From contig NZ_LITM01000009.1 in assembly GCF_001275675.1 (NCBI RefSeq), forward strand, positions 419,141-483,140: a stretch of DNA of 64,000 bases. The letters are read 5' to 3'. Numbering within the stretch: the first letter of the stretch is position 1; each line of letters starts with the position of its first letter. The notes below the pieces were generated by a model. That model did not search any database and was not told where the DNA came from. It saw nothing but the letters and a program-made list of their open reading frames with translations. Below are positions 1 to 9,452 of this stretch, piece by piece. The position numbers and the translations under genes are program-made. This stretch comes from Lysinibacillus sp. FJAT-14745 (GTDB lineage Bacteria > Bacillota > Bacilli > Bacillales_A > Planococcaceae).

Positions 1-182
1 CAAGGCTTTAGGAGTTAAAAGCAATTAACGTGGAGTTCGCACCAATCGCTTGATACGAAGGGTATTCTGTTATAAATTTATGCTTCTATACAGGTTTGTA
101 TAGTTTTGTCCAAATTTTTCGTAACAGTTTAGTTACCCATTGTGTACTCCTTTTTATTTTCTATTTACTACTACTCTAACAC
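1..182. other. Left-edge stretch with no supported gene
   Basis: No convincing gene is seen. A plus-strand frame entering from the left edge stays open to a TAA at 26-28 (last residues KALGVKSN), which could be the tail of a gene outside the window, but nothing identifies it. On the minus strand an AGGAG followed by ATG-GGT-AAC-TAA near 130-150 is a three-codon frame I do not consider real. Confidence 0.3.
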
Positions 183-214
183 AAAAAAGACTGACGAATA
201 AATCCATCAGTCTT
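183..214 (-). terminator. Terminator of infC-rpmI-rplT
   Basis: Leftward-reading hairpin AAGACTGATGG/TTCGTCAGTCTT followed by a T run, about 20 nt after the rplT stop. It closes the translation operon. Confidence 0.85.
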
Positions 215-235
215 GTGAAAGCATTATATCACTAA

Positions 236-631
<396 letters not shown>

Positions 632-649
632 TTAGTATTTTTTAGTCAA

Positions 650-850
650 TTATTTCATGTAAACAAGTAAAGATTTGATACGTTTGAAGTCACCAGATGA
701 AACGATGTTTGCTTTACGTAGGTGACGTTTTTGTTTCGTAGATTTGTTTGCGAATAAGTGGCTTCCATAAGCACGGTCATATTTTAATTTACCTGAACCC
801 GTTTTTTTGAAACGTTTCGCAGCTCCACGGTGAGTTTTCATTTTTGGCAT
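650..850 (-). CDS. rpmI: 50S ribosomal protein L35
   Basis: Small basic protein of the large subunit, 66 residues, beginning [18 protein letters not shown], the family signature. The ATG is 7-8 nt after AGGAGG. It lies between infC and rplT with short spacers (31 and 54 nt), so the three genes are almost certainly one transcript under the leader before infC. Nothing unusual is seen in the product. Confidence 0.97.
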   Translation of the reverse strand: MPKMKTHRGAAKRFKKTGSGKLKYDRAYGSHLFANKSTKQKRHLRKANIVSSGDFKRIKSLLVYMK

Positions 851-881
851 GTCGAATTCCTCCTAAACTGTTCGTCTAATA

Positions 882-1397
882 TTATTTCTCGTTCTTCGGT
901 TGAAGAACTAAGAACATGCTTCGGCCTTCCATCTTCGGTTTTTGTTCAACCGTCGATACTTCAGCACAAGCTTCAGCAAAACGATCTAACACACGTTGAC
1001 CAATGTCTTTATGTGTAATCGCACGACCTTTGAAACGTAGGCTACATTTAACTTTATCACCTTTTTCAAGGAATTTAATCGCATTACGTAGCTTCGTTTG
1101 GAAATCATGCTCATCGATTGTTGGGCTCAGACGAACCTCTTTCATTACGATGACCTTTTGATTTTTACGAATTTCGCGGTCTTTCTTTTGCTGTTCAAAC
1201 TTAAATTTACCATAGTCCATGATACGAGCGACTGGCGGCTTGGCTTGAGGGGCCACAAGGACAAGATCCAAGTTTACACGAGTGGCGATTTCTAGCGCTT
1301 CATTACGTGTCTTTACACCAAGCTGGTCACCATTGTGATCGATTAATCGAAGTTCACGTGCGCGAATGCCTTCGTTTACATACATGTCTTTGCTAAT
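882..1397 (-). CDS. infC: Translation initiation factor IF-3, ATT start
   Basis: IF-3 binds the 30S subunit and rejects incorrect initiation codons and tRNAs. The N domain begins [16 protein letters not shown] and the C domain contains [16 protein letters not shown] and [13 protein letters not shown]. The first ATG (1383-1385) has no ribosome site at the right distance. Four codons upstream lies ATT (1395-1397), reading ATT-AGC-AAA-GAC-ATG, placed 9 nt after a strong GGAGG (1407-1411). The encoded start (I/M)SKDMYVNEG matches the Bacillus IF-3 start, so I extend the gene to ATT (171 aa). A non-canonical start permits IF-3 to limit its own translation. First gene of the operon, behind a long leader. 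Confidence 0.95.
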   Translation of the reverse strand: MSKDMYVNEGIRARELRLIDHNGDQLGVKTRNEALEIATRVNLDLVLVAPQAKPPVARIMDYGKFKFEQQKKDREIRKNQKVIVMKEVRLSPTIDEHDFQTKLRNAIKFLEKGDKVKCSLRFKGRAITHKDIGQRVLDRFAEACAEVSTVEQKPKMEGRSMFLVLQPKNEK

Positions 1398-1648
1398 AGT
1401 AATCCACCTCCAAGTAGTTGTCGCGAATACATGGTTTGGGCAAAGCCTTGCCCGGTTGAACGGTACATCCTCTTGTCATGTCCATAAAAAAAGGACGGAC
1501 ACTTTGAAGATGTCCGCCCGCTATATGTGCATGCGCAAGTCTGCGCAAAACAATTCAACGTGTAATACCTGTTCACAGCATAAGAGCGTTGTATCAGGTG
1601 AGAAGCGGGCAGCCTCTACTTCAACCACAAACTTTGTATTCATTAACC
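1398..1648 (-). promoter_or_regulatory. infC operon leader RNA (L20-leader type)
   Basis: About 250 nt separate the predicted transcription start (near 1648) from the ATT start. The leader holds a stable hairpin with a long T run (about 1485-1521) well upstream of the gene, the arrangement of the Bacillus L20-responsive attenuator. I cannot fold the pseudoknot by eye, so assignment as the L20 leader rests on position, length, terminator and downstream genes. Confidence 0.75.
1485..1521 (-). terminator. Attenuator terminator in infC leader
   Basis: Read leftward: GGGCGGACA, loop TCTTCAAAG, TGTCCGTCC, then seven T. It lies inside the leader about 90 nt before infC, so it fits an attenuator rather than an operon end. 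Confidence 0.8.
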
Positions 1649-1654
1649 TTAATT

Positions 1655-1683
1655 ATGATAGCATGTACTTTATAAGCTGTCAA
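1655..1683 (-). promoter_or_regulatory. Sigma-A promoter of infC operon
   Basis: On the minus strand: TTGACA (1678-1683), 17-nt spacer, TATCAT (1655-1660). The -35 box is a perfect consensus and the -10 box matches 5 of 6 bases. Predicted start near 1648. Confidence 0.8.
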
Positions 1684-1742
1684 ATGTTTTTTAGCTTATA
1701 ATTATTAAAGTATCCTAAAGATTTTTAATCTAAACCACTACA

Positions 1743-1914
1743 GTTAATTTCCGTTCTGACTTGGCGCTACTTAGGGACGTTCGATGAGCTGCTTCGTTGC
1801 TGCCGCTACGTCAGCACTACGCTTTCGCACAGAAAACATCCGTTGCGCCGCTGAAGGACTCAGCTTATGACGCTGATCCCCAAGGAGTCGCCTAGTCTTC
1901 ACTTCAATCAACTT
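1743..1914 (+). repeat. Family 1 hairpin repeat, copy R1
   Basis: Begins GTTAATTTCCGTTCTGAC and ends CACTTCAATCAAC. Loop region carries one CGCTACG...CTTTCGCACAG module. It starts 12 nt after the thrS stop and lies before the infC promoter. No other terminator is seen for thrS, so the hairpin may end that transcript. Confidence 0.85.
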
Positions 1915-1925
1915 ATATAGAGAAA

Positions 1926-3857
1926 TTATTTTGTAATTTCTGCTTTAATGTTAGCTAAGAAGTCTTGGAAGCTAATTGTTTCTGAGTCTTTTGAGCCGTA
2001 ACGACGTACATTTACGCCACCAGCTTCTACTTCTTTGTCTCCGATAACAAGCATATACGGGATTTTTTTCATTTGTGCTTCACGGATTTTGTAGCCTAGT
2101 TTTTCTTCACGGTCATCCATTTCAACACGTAAGCCCGCTGCAGTTAATTGCTCTTCAATTTGTTTTGCATAATCAAAGTGTGCTTCGTTTGAAACTGGAA
2201 TGACTTCAACTTGTACTGGTGCTAACCATGTTGGGAATGCACCTTTATAATCTTCGATTAAGAAGGCAACGAAGCGTTCCATCGTTGATACAACACCACG
2301 GTGAATAACAACTGGACGATGTGGTTTACCATCTTCTCCAACGTAAGTTAAGTCAAAGCGTTCTGGTAATAAGAAGTCAAGCTGAACTGTTGATAAAGTT
2401 TCTTCTTTACCAATAGCAGTTTTCACTTGTACGTCAAGTTTAGGACCGTAGAATGCAGCTTCACCTTCAGCTTCGAAGTAATCTAAGCCAAGCTCATCCA
2501 TTGCCTCTTTTAACATACTTTGTGCTTTTTCCCACATTGCATCGTCGTCGAAGTATTTTTCAGTATCCGCTGGGTCACGGTAAGATAAACGGAACGAGTA
2601 ATCTTTTAAATCGAAGTCTTTGTAAACTTCTAAAATTAACTGTACTACTTTTTGGAATTCCACTTTAATTTGGTCTGGACGAACGAAGATATGCGCATCG
2701 TTTAAAGTCATCCCACGTACACGTTGTAAGCCTGAAACAGCGCCTGACATTTCGTAACGGTGCATTGTACCAAGCTCCGCAATACGTAATGGTAGATTAC
2801 GGTAAGAATGCATGCTGTTTTTGTACACCATCATATGGTGAGGACAGTTCATCGGACGCATAATTAATGTTTCATTGTCCATTTCCATTGGTGGGAAAAT
2901 AGAATCTTGGTAGTGATCCCAGTGACCAGAAGTTTGGTACAGCTCTTTAGAACCAAGTACTGGTGTATAAACATGTTTATAACCAAGAGATAATTCTTTA
3001 TCCACGATATAGCGCTCAATGACACGACGGATTGTTGCACCGTTTGGTAACCATAGCGGTAAGCCTTGACCAACTTTTTGAGAAGTTGTAAATAATTCTA
3101 ATTCCTTACCAATTTTACGGTGGTCACGTTCTTTTGCTTCTTCAAGCATTTGTAGATGATGTTTTAATTCTTCTTTTTTAAAGAATGCTGTACCATAAAT
3201 ACGTTGTAGCATTTTGTTATCTGAGTTACCTCTCCAGTAAGCACCAGCTAATGAAAGAAGTTTGAACTCACGTAGTTTGCCAGTCGATGGTGCATGGATA
3301 CCACGGCAAAGGTCGAAAAATTCACCTTGGTAGTAAATGGAAACTTGCTCATCAGCTGGAATCGCTTCAAGTAATTCTAATTTATATTCATCGCCGATTT
3401 CTTCATAGATCGCTTGTGCATCTGCACGGCTAACATTTTTGCGCTCGATCTCTAGATTTTCAGCGATAATTTTTTTCATTTCTTTTTCGATTGCTGGTAG
3501 GTCTTCAGCAGTGATTGGTGTTGGTGCATCTATATCGTAATAGAAGCCACCTTCAATAACTGGACCAATACCGAGTTTAACATCTGGGAATAAGCGTTTA
3601 ATCGCTTGTGCTGTTAAGTGTGCTGTTGAGTGACGTAGAATTTCAAGTGCTTCCTCATCATCTTGTGTAATAATCGAGATTGTTGCGTCCTCTTCAATTG
3701 CTGTTTTTAAATCGACTAAGACACCATTTACTTTACCGGCATATGCTTTTTTACGAAGTCCTGGGCTAATTGATAATGCTACGTCATCAGTAGATGTACC
3801 TTTTGCAAATTCCTTTACAGCGCCATCTGGGAAAGTTAATTTAATCATATCTGACAT
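1926..3857 (-). CDS. thrS: Threonine-tRNA ligase
   Basis: Charges tRNA-Thr with threonine. Starting at [12 protein letters not shown] (643 aa) gives the family length. TGS domain at residues 1-63; editing domain with HSTAH (about 76-80) and CRGIHAP; class II core with zinc ligands in MNCPHH, in DAHIF and in VVIHRG; C-terminal anticodon-binding domain from about 540. The start at 3857 is preferred over an upstream in-frame ATG because AAGGAG (3868-3873) sits 10 nt before it. A T-box leader precedes it, so expression should rise when tRNA-Thr is uncharged. No intrinsic terminator other than repeat R1 follows. Confidence 0.97.
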   Translation of the reverse strand: MSDMIKLTFPDGAVKEFAKGTSTDDVALSISPGLRKKAYAGKVNGVLVDLKTAIEEDATISIITQDDEEALEILRHSTAHLTAQAIKRLFPDVKLGIGPVIEGGFYYDIDAPTPITAEDLPAIEKEMKKIIAENLEIERKNVSRADAQAIYEEIGDEYKLELLEAIPADEQVSIYYQGEFFDLCRGIHAPSTGKLREFKLLSLAGAYWRGNSDNKMLQRIYGTAFFKKEELKHHLQMLEEAKERDHRKIGKELELFTTSQKVGQGLPLWLPNGATIRRVIERYIVDKELSLGYKHVYTPVLGSKELYQTSGHWDHYQDSIFPPMEMDNETLIMRPMNCPHHMMVYKNSMHSYRNLPLRIAELGTMHRYEMSGAVSGLQRVRGMTLNDAHIFVRPDQIKVEFQKVVQLILEVYKDFDLKDYSFRLSYRDPADTEKYFDDDAMWEKAQSMLKEAMDELGLDYFEAEGEAAFYGPKLDVQVKTAIGKEETLSTVQLDFLLPERFDLTYVGEDGKPHRPVVIHRGVVSTMERFVAFLIEDYKGAFPTWLAPVQVEVIPVSNEAHFDYAKQIEEQLTAAGLRVEMDDREEKLGYKIREAQMKKIPYMLVIGDKEVEAGGVNVRRYGSKDSETISFQDFLANIKAEITK

Positions 3858-3904
3858 TTTGTTTGCACTCCTTATAGGTTTGTTGTGATGCATGATTGAA
3901 GTCC

Positions 3905-3965
3905 AAGAATCCCCGGAATTTATCCTTATTCAGTAGGTGTTTGGACACCTCTGAAAAGAAACTAT
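3905..3965 (+). repeat. Family 3 repeat, degenerate copy
   Basis: Contains TTCAGTAGGTGTTTGGAC followed by ACCTCTGAAAAGAAACT, resembling the TTCAGCTGATGTTCAAAC...CCACTGAAAGAAG part of the 25773 copy and GGGTGTTTGGACACCC of the 40619 copy. It lies between the T-box terminator and the thrS ribosome site and would be part of the thrS mRNA. Confidence 0.5.
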
Positions 3966-4004
3966 ATCCGCATTCATCTCACCACTATTTTCCATTGAAC
4001 GGAA

Positions 4005-4249
4005 ATAAAAAAAGCTCCGTCCCTATGAAAGGGACGAAGCGTATGCTCGTGGTTCCACCCTTCTTCCTTCCGACTTTTTATAGTCAGACGAAGCTCAAGG
4101 CTAGCTAACGGGCTAGGGACCGGCGAAAGATTATCCCTTTCGCTGCTCAGCAGGTAGTAAATAGTGTGCTCGAACTAGGAAGCTTACAGCCAATGACTTC
4201 CCTCTCTAAAAGACGTTACACAAAATTCATGTCCTCATCAATGCATTTG
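4005..4249 (-). promoter_or_regulatory. T-box leader of thrS
   Basis: Read leftward, it contains the conserved T-box core AGGGTGGAACCACG (4048-4062), a terminator hairpin GCTTCGTCCC/GGGACGGAGC with T run (about 4005-4042), and a Stem I region with AGAGAGGG and a TGGCTGTAAGC-like segment. A -10 box TATAAT lies at 4256-4261. ACT or ACC triplets in the candidate specifier region fit threonine. T-boxes read tRNA charging and switch between terminator and antiterminator. Confidence 0.92.
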
Positions 4250-4305
4250 TTATTTATTATATGTGACAGTATACGCTCGATTGTCATAAAATGCAACTGC
4301 CAATC

Positions 4306-5250
4306 TTACATACGTCTATTTTGCCCGCCCATTTTAATCGGCTCTGTCAAGGCTTTAATACGTTCCATAACACGTCCAGCCTTTACGACTTCAATGTCAC
4401 CTTTTTGCGACTGTGCTAAATGATGCTCCAATTCATCATAATTAAAATTAGATGTAATAAATGTTGGTAATTGCTCCGCCATACGGTAATGGAAAATAGT
4501 CCCTAGAATTTCATCTCGAGTCCAAGCGGTCATTGTCTCGGCGCCTAAATCATCGAGCATTAGCACTGGTGCCTTTTTTACATAATCTATTTTTTCATTC
4601 AACGTGTTGTCACCAATTGCATTTTTCATTTCTCGTAAAAATTCAGGCACGAAAACTACAACTGACTTTACTTTAGCCTTCGCAAGTTCATTAGCTAATG
4701 CGCCTAGCACAAAAGATTTCCCCACTCCAAATTGACCATATAAATAAAAGCCCTTAGAAGGCAAATTCCCTGTATCTAGTACATTTTGAACAAAATCAGC
4801 CGCACGGTTTGCAATGTCAACACGTGTATGATCATCAATAAATAAATCACTGATAGTAGCTTGTAGCACATCCTTCGGCATATGCATACTTGCGATCATA
4901 TTGGCAACATCCCGGCGCTCATCTTCACGTATCTTTTGCTCGCATCGTACATAATCAATTTCAACAGTACTCCGCACTACGCGTAAAGTAGGTAAAAAAC
5001 CTTTTAAGTAGTTTGTACAATTTTCTGTATTATCACAACCACAGCAAACTGTAGATTGACTAATAAATTCATGGAGCTTCGGTAAATTACGTTCAACCGC
5101 ATCATAGCTTAACTCATCCATATGCTCAGCTAAAAACTCTTGCACACGAGGGTTTTCTAATATTTCTTTACGCATCGCTTCATATCGTTCTTGAAATGAT
5201 GGTACATTAATTGCTCTTTTTAATGGTCCATTAATTGGTTCGATTGTCAT
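4306..5250 (-). CDS. dnaI: Primosomal helicase loader DnaI
   Basis: AAA+ ATPase that loads the replicative helicase. The N-terminal part contains a cysteine cluster (Cys69, 70, 72, 78, 103) fitting the zinc-binding helicase-interaction domain. Walker A is YGQFGVGKS near 171-179, Walker B is VLMLDDLGAE. Length 314 aa is normal. The ATG overlaps the dnaB stop by 4 nt, so translation is probably coupled. Last gene of nrdR-dnaB-dnaI. In B. subtilis ytxB and ytxC follow; here thrS control sequences follow directly. Confidence 0.96.
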   Translation of the reverse strand: MTIEPINGPLKRAINVPSFQERYEAMRKEILENPRVQEFLAEHMDELSYDAVERNLPKLHEFISQSTVCCGCDNTENCTNYLKGFLPTLRVVRSTVEIDYVRCEQKIREDERRDVANMIASMHMPKDVLQATISDLFIDDHTRVDIANRAADFVQNVLDTGNLPSKGFYLYGQFGVGKSFVLGALANELAKAKVKSVVVFVPEFLREMKNAIGDNTLNEKIDYVKKAPVLMLDDLGAETMTAWTRDEILGTIFHYRMAEQLPTFITSNFNYDELEHHLAQSQKGDIEVVKAGRVMERIKALTEPIKMGGQNRRM

Positions 5251-6629
5251 TCACCTACCTTATTTTGAATATTCCCTAATTTTTCTAGTATTTTTTGTCT
5301 TTCCTTTTCAAAATCAGTAGCGTCAGTATTCGTTGTATCTTTTAATACTTCCTCCGATTTTTCATTGCGCTTATAAAACCAATCTGGTACTTTTTCCTCT
5401 CGGCGATTTTTGGTGTACGAGTTCTTTTTTGCCGAAGTCTGAGGCTTATTTTTCCACGTAGTGTACTTATCATGCTCTTGGCGTGCTAGCTCCATGGCTG
5501 CTTTTGCCGTTTGAATATTTTTACGTACCCAATGATCCGCAATCGTTTCCACATATTTTTTAGGTAGCTTCATATCAGTTGTTAGCATTACATATTCCAA
5601 AAGAGCATTAACAACGCCTACCGGCATTCCATGCTGGACAATTAAACTCTCAGCAAGCTGCACGGAGGTCTGTAAAGGTTCTTTGCCATTATTAATATCT
5701 CGCAGTACTTGCACAGGGGGAGTCGTCTCTAAATATTGCTGAAGCTCCTGATCCTTTGTTTTTTGGCCTGATTCCTCTATGGTTGACGGCTTACTCACTC
5801 TAGCAAGCTTTGGTGGTTCTTTTGAAACCGTCAGCTTATAGAAATCCGCAGCAGCCTTACGTAAACGTTCCAGTGAAATACCTAGGTCATCATCTAATGC
5901 AAGAATCACTACTTTTTGCATATCAAGTGCAGTTAAGTGATATAAAAATGCTAATTTTGCTATTGATTCACGTACTTCAAATGTTAGTAGGCTTGCCGGC
6001 ACTAGTTGCTCCGATAAGCCCGCTTGCAGTAGTTCAAAGTCAAACTGGTCAAAATAAAACGGATATACCTTTTGCTGTTTTTCCTTGCTACTAGTATCAG
6101 CTTGTAAATCAGCTGGAATCTTTGTACTTACAGGCTTAAAAACATCTATGAAGGCACGCGATACATCTTTAAATTCTGCATCTCTCGCAGATGGAATAAA
6201 ACGCTGACGTAACTTCCGATAAGCTTGCTCCCCTATTTTACTAAATAAAAACATCGAGAGCAGCGGGTCTTTCATAAAGCTATCTGCATCAAGTGGACGT
6301 AACAGCTCATATAAAAAGCTTCGTTGGCCAGCATCTTCTTTTTTCCATGTGCGAATCAGACCAATTGCTTCAAGCGCAATACGTGCCTCAAATACTTTGC
6401 CAATAGGAAGCCCTAGCACATTCATTAAATAATAATGTGTCATTTGCTGACTTGGCATTTGCTCAGCTTCTGCCCATAGTGTTAAATAAAGGCTGATTGG
6501 TTCCGCTCCAATTAAAGGCTGATAAAAAAGCGTTACTAATTGACGTTCCTGCGTAGAAAGTGCATGAGGTAGACGAATGTCAAAAGAATCAGCTGGCTGC
6601 AATTCCTTATACAAATGGATCAACGTCAT
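5247..6629 (-). CDS. dnaB: Replication initiation/membrane attachment protein DnaB
   Basis: Firmicute-type DnaB (not the helicase), which acts with DnaD and DnaI to load the helicase at oriC. The 460 aa sequence begins MTLIHLYKELQPADSF and has the N-terminal winged-helix region (TLFYQPLIGAEPISLYLTLW) and C-terminal DnaB/DnaD modules; the C-terminal tail is Lys/Glu rich. AGAGAGGG precedes the ATG. It follows nrdR by 18 nt and overlaps dnaI by 4 nt, giving one operon. Confidence 0.94.
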   Translation of the reverse strand: MTLIHLYKELQPADSFDIRLPHALSTQERQLVTLFYQPLIGAEPISLYLTLWAEAEQMPSQQMTHYYLMNVLGLPIGKVFEARIALEAIGLIRTWKKEDAGQRSFLYELLRPLDADSFMKDPLLSMFLFSKIGEQAYRKLRQRFIPSARDAEFKDVSRAFIDVFKPVSTKIPADLQADTSSKEKQQKVYPFYFDQFDFELLQAGLSEQLVPASLLTFEVRESIAKLAFLYHLTALDMQKVVILALDDDLGISLERLRKAAADFYKLTVSKEPPKLARVSKPSTIEESGQKTKDQELQQYLETTPPVQVLRDINNGKEPLQTSVQLAESLIVQHGMPVGVVNALLEYVMLTTDMKLPKKYVETIADHWVRKNIQTAKAAMELARQEHDKYTTWKNKPQTSAKKNSYTKNRREEKVPDWFYKRNEKSEEVLKDTTNTDATDFEKERQKILEKLGNIQNKVGE

Positions 6630-6647
6630 TCACCCTCTCTGTTTTCC

Positions 6648-7118
6648 CTATAATTTCTGTTCTGTCTGACGTTGGATAATTTCTTTAATCTCTTCAATAA
6701 AGACGTTGATATCCTTAAATTGACGATAAACCGATGCAAAGCGTACATAAGCAACCTCATCGATTTTTGCTAAGCGATCCATTACCATTTCTCCTACATC
6801 CTCGGATCGGACTTCAGAATTCCCTATGCGGCGAAGATCTTTTTCAATAGACATTACTAGTCCCTCAAGTACTTCAAGAGAAACAGGACGTTTTTCGCAA
6901 GCACGAATAAGTCCACGAAGTACCTTTTCACGGCTAAATTCTTCTCGTGAACCTTCTTTTTTCACGACAACTAAAGGTGTCTCTTCAATTTTTTCAAACG
7001 TTGTAAAGCGGAAGCCACATGACTCACATTCACGACGTCTACGAATTTCTTTATTATCATCAACTGGCCTCGAATCCACAACACGCGTTCCGTTAAATTG
7101 GCAAGATGGACATCTCAT
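6648..7118 (-). CDS. nrdR: Transcriptional repressor NrdR
   Basis: Nucleotide-sensing repressor of ribonucleotide reductase genes. The N-terminal zinc ribbon has Cys3, Cys6, Cys31 and Cys34 with the strand [17 protein letters not shown]; the ATP-cone domain follows (residues about 49-139). 156 aa is close to the family length. AGGAG lies 8-9 nt before ATG. First gene of nrdR-dnaB-dnaI; a TATAAT box at 7158-7163 is a possible promoter. In B. subtilis speD lies between gapB and nrdR; it is absent here. Confidence 0.97.
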   Translation of the reverse strand: MRCPSCQFNGTRVVDSRPVDDNKEIRRRRECESCGFRFTTFEKIEETPLVVVKKEGSREEFSREKVLRGLIRACEKRPVSLEVLEGLVMSIEKDLRRIGNSEVRSEDVGEMVMDRLAKIDEVAYVRFASVYRQFKDINVFIEEIKEIIQRQTEQKL

Positions 7119-7271
7119 ATAATTACTCTCCTGATTTCACAACAATTTAATATTTCTATTATAACAAATTTCCTATGTATAAGAAAAGCGCATTGACGCT
7201 AGTGTGCTCATGATAAACCTTGAAAGGTGAAAGTACAAGCATAGATTCTACATTTAAACTTGCTATCTAAT

Positions 7272-7311
7272 AAAAAAAGCACATTAAAATCACTTGGATT
7301 TCAATGTGCTC
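7272..7311 (-). terminator. Terminator of gapB
   Basis: Leftward hairpin AGCACATTGAAATCC/GATTTTAATGTGCT followed by seven T, beginning 13 nt after the gapB stop. Confidence 0.8.
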
Positions 7312-7323
7312 ATAATTAAATTA

Positions 7324-8346
7324 TTATGCGTTTACTGTTTCTAAAGCTTTTGCCACTTTTTTCACAAGATCTACAACGCGTGCAGAATAACCCCACTCAT
7401 TGTCGTACCAAGCAAGTACTTTCACTTTGCGGTTACCCATTACCATTGTAGAAAGTCCGTCTACTGTAGAAGAGTAAGTTGTTGTATTGTAATCAGAAGA
7501 TACTAGAGGCTCTACTGAGAAGTTTAAGATACCTTTCATTGGACCTTCTGTAGCAGCCTTCACGAATGCAGCATTAACAGCATCTACTGTTACGTCTGTA
7601 TTTAAATCAACTACAAGGTCAACTAATGATACGTTAGGTGTTGGAACACGAAGTGCCATACCGTGAATTTTGCCTTCTAATTCTGGTAACACTAATTTTA
7701 ATGCTTTTGCAGCACCTGTAGATGTTGGGATGATTGATTGTGCGCAACCACGTGCACGACGTAAATCTTTATGTGGATTGTCTAAATTCTTTTGGTCATT
7801 TGTATAAGCGTGAACTGTTGTCATTAACCCGCTTTCAATACCAAATGTGTCATTTAATACTTTGGCAACTGGTGCTAAGCAGTTTGTTGTACAAGAAGCA
7901 TTTGAAATAACATCATGTTTTGCGATATCAAGTTTCTCATCATTTACACCTAAAACAATTGTTACGTCCTCGTTTTTACCAGGTGCTGTTAAGATAACTT
8001 TCTTTGCGCCTGCTTCTAAGTGCATTGCTGCTTTTTCACGATCATTAAATTTACCAGTTGCTTCAATAACGATATCCACACCCATTGTTGCCCATGGTAA
8101 TTTTAATGGGTCACGTTCGCTAATAATTTGAACACGTTTACCATTTACAATTAAAGCATCGCCTGCTGGCTCAACTGTACCCTCGAATGTTCCGTGATTT
8201 GTGTCATACTTAATCAAATGTGCTAATGTTTCAGCTGGATAGCTAGCGTTAATTGCAACGATTTTTAAATCTTCTTGCATGATCGCTTGGCGGAAAACCA
8301 TACGTCCGATACGTCCGAAACCATTAATAGCAACTGATACTGTCAT
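7324..8346 (-). CDS. gapB: Glyceraldehyde-3-phosphate dehydrogenase, GapB type
   Basis: Oxidoreductase of the glycolysis/gluconeogenesis step between GAP and 1,3-bisphosphoglycerate. NAD(P)-binding motif GFGRIGR at 9-15; catalytic Cys152 in SNASCTTN; phosphate-site sequence TGAAKA. At the end of strand 2 it has AINASYP where glycolytic NAD enzymes carry Asp, and together with its place beside coaE/nrdR this points to the NADP-using gluconeogenic GapB. 340 aa, AGGAGG before ATG. Single gene with its own terminator. Cofactor preference is inferred, not proved. Confidence 0.93.
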   Translation of the reverse strand: MTVSVAINGFGRIGRMVFRQAIMQEDLKIVAINASYPAETLAHLIKYDTNHGTFEGTVEPAGDALIVNGKRVQIISERDPLKLPWATMGVDIVIEATGKFNDREKAAMHLEAGAKKVILTAPGKNEDVTIVLGVNDEKLDIAKHDVISNASCTTNCLAPVAKVLNDTFGIESGLMTTVHAYTNDQKNLDNPHKDLRRARGCAQSIIPTSTGAAKALKLVLPELEGKIHGMALRVPTPNVSLVDLVVDLNTDVTVDAVNAAFVKAATEGPMKGILNFSVEPLVSSDYNTTTYSSTVDGLSTMVMGNRKVKVLAWYDNEWGYSARVVDLVKKVAKALETVNA

Positions 8347-8587
8347 TTATAAAATCCTCCTGTGAGTCATACTCAAATTAATTATATACTTTATGCGAAT
8401 AGTATAACACAATTTTAAAAAAGATGAACATTATATATTCATAATATTAAAGTTCTTATTTTCTGAAAAATAAAATCGCCTAAATTTGTACTTATTATGG
8501 TATAAACTCACAAAAAAGCATAGCAAAGTGTTGTTAACAAAACAAAATTGGCAAGGAAATCTCTGTGAATGGCATGCCTCTTTAAAG

Positions 8588-8828
8588 GGTGATTTCCGTT
8601 CCAGGCTACTCGCTTTGTCGCTGACGCTTCGCTTTCGCGCAGAGCAGAGCTTCCTGTGGGCGAGCGTCGAGCCGCTTCCTCCGCTGTTGTTGTTGCTGTC
8701 GCTTCGCTTTCGCACAGATAAAACATTTGCTGCCGCTACGTTAGCACTACGCTTTTGCACAGAAAGCATCCGCTCCGTGCAGGGTCTCGCTTTCCCACAG
8801 GAGTCGAGTAGCCTTCCACTCCAATCAG
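8588..8828 (+). repeat. Family 1 hairpin repeat, copy R2 (subfamily B)
   Basis: Starts GGTGATTTCCGTTCCAGG and ends CTTCCACTCCAATC. The stem uses GGCTACTCG/CGAGTAGCC in place of the CTGGGCG/CGCCCAG of subfamily A. Two insertions of CTTCGCTTTCGC-type modules (8617-8650 and about 8687-8772) enlarge it to about 240 bp. Outward similarity to R8 continues about 50 bp past the right end. Confidence 0.85.
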
Positions 8829-9032
8829 CAATAGCGTAGAATTTTTATAAATTTTATTCATTTCAAAAGTACACACTATTGCTACTCACCTTAATCGAAC
8901 AGAAAAGACTTATAACAGTGACGCATTGTAACCTATTATTGCTAATGCTTTGCTTTTTCACAAAACTGCTGTAGGTTAATTTTATAACTATAAATTAGAA
9001 TGCCCTTCAAGAAAATACTTGCTATGTGAAGT

Positions 9033-9333
9033 GGTTGATTGGAGTGGAGGCTGGGCGACTCCTTGGGGATTAGCGATAGAGGAACGAAGGCTAAAACCAT
9101 CACATCCTGTGATAACGCCTTCGTGACCAACATCGTGTTGGCCCGAGACCCTGGAGCGAGCACATAGGGGAACGAATGCTAAAATCATCACGTCCTGTGA
9201 TAACGCCTTCGTGACCAACATCGGTGCTGCTGACGCTGCGTTAGCACTACACTTTCGCGCAAAAAACATCTGTTGGCCCAAGCGGCTCATCGGACGCCCC
9301 CAGGAAAGCGCCCAGCTGGAACGGAAATCAACC
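9033..9333 (-). repeat. Family 1 hairpin repeat, copy R3 with double insert
   Basis: Inverted relative to R1. Starts GGTTGATTGGAGTGGAGG and ends GGAACGGAAATCAACCA. The loop is enlarged by two copies of a module with TCCTGTGATAACGCCTTCGT (around 9081-9145 and 9170-9225) and by one GCGTTAGCACTACACTTTCGC module. Both flanks match other copies (CTATGTGAAG outside one end, TTTTGCCGAAAG outside the other). Confidence 0.85.
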
Positions 9334-9414
9334 ACTCATTTTGCCGAAAGAGCCATACTTTATTTAATATGACACCTTAATTTCATTGACATATTAGTTT
9401 TCCAACAATATGAA

Positions 9415-9443
9415 ATGCGTAGCAATATGTCATTGCTACGCAT
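9415..9443 (-). terminator. Terminator of polA-mutM-coaE
   Basis: Perfect stem ATGCGTAGCAAT/ATTGCTACGCAT, loop GACAT, then TTCATATT on the leftward strand, just after the coaE stop. Confidence 0.7.
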
Positions 9444-9452
9444 CGAATAATT

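Noticed and set aside
1366-1701. 111-codon plus frame opposite the infC leader
   Set aside because: Antisense to a structured leader with an attenuator; no start signal.
8431-8839. Overlapping open frames on both strands around repeat R2
   Set aside because: Low-complexity Ser/Arg/Leu-rich text produced by the GC-rich repeat; no ribosome site.
8942-9335. Minus-strand frames of 73 and 115 codons over R3
   Set aside because: They read the duplicated module twice (the same peptide text appears in both) and lack start signals.
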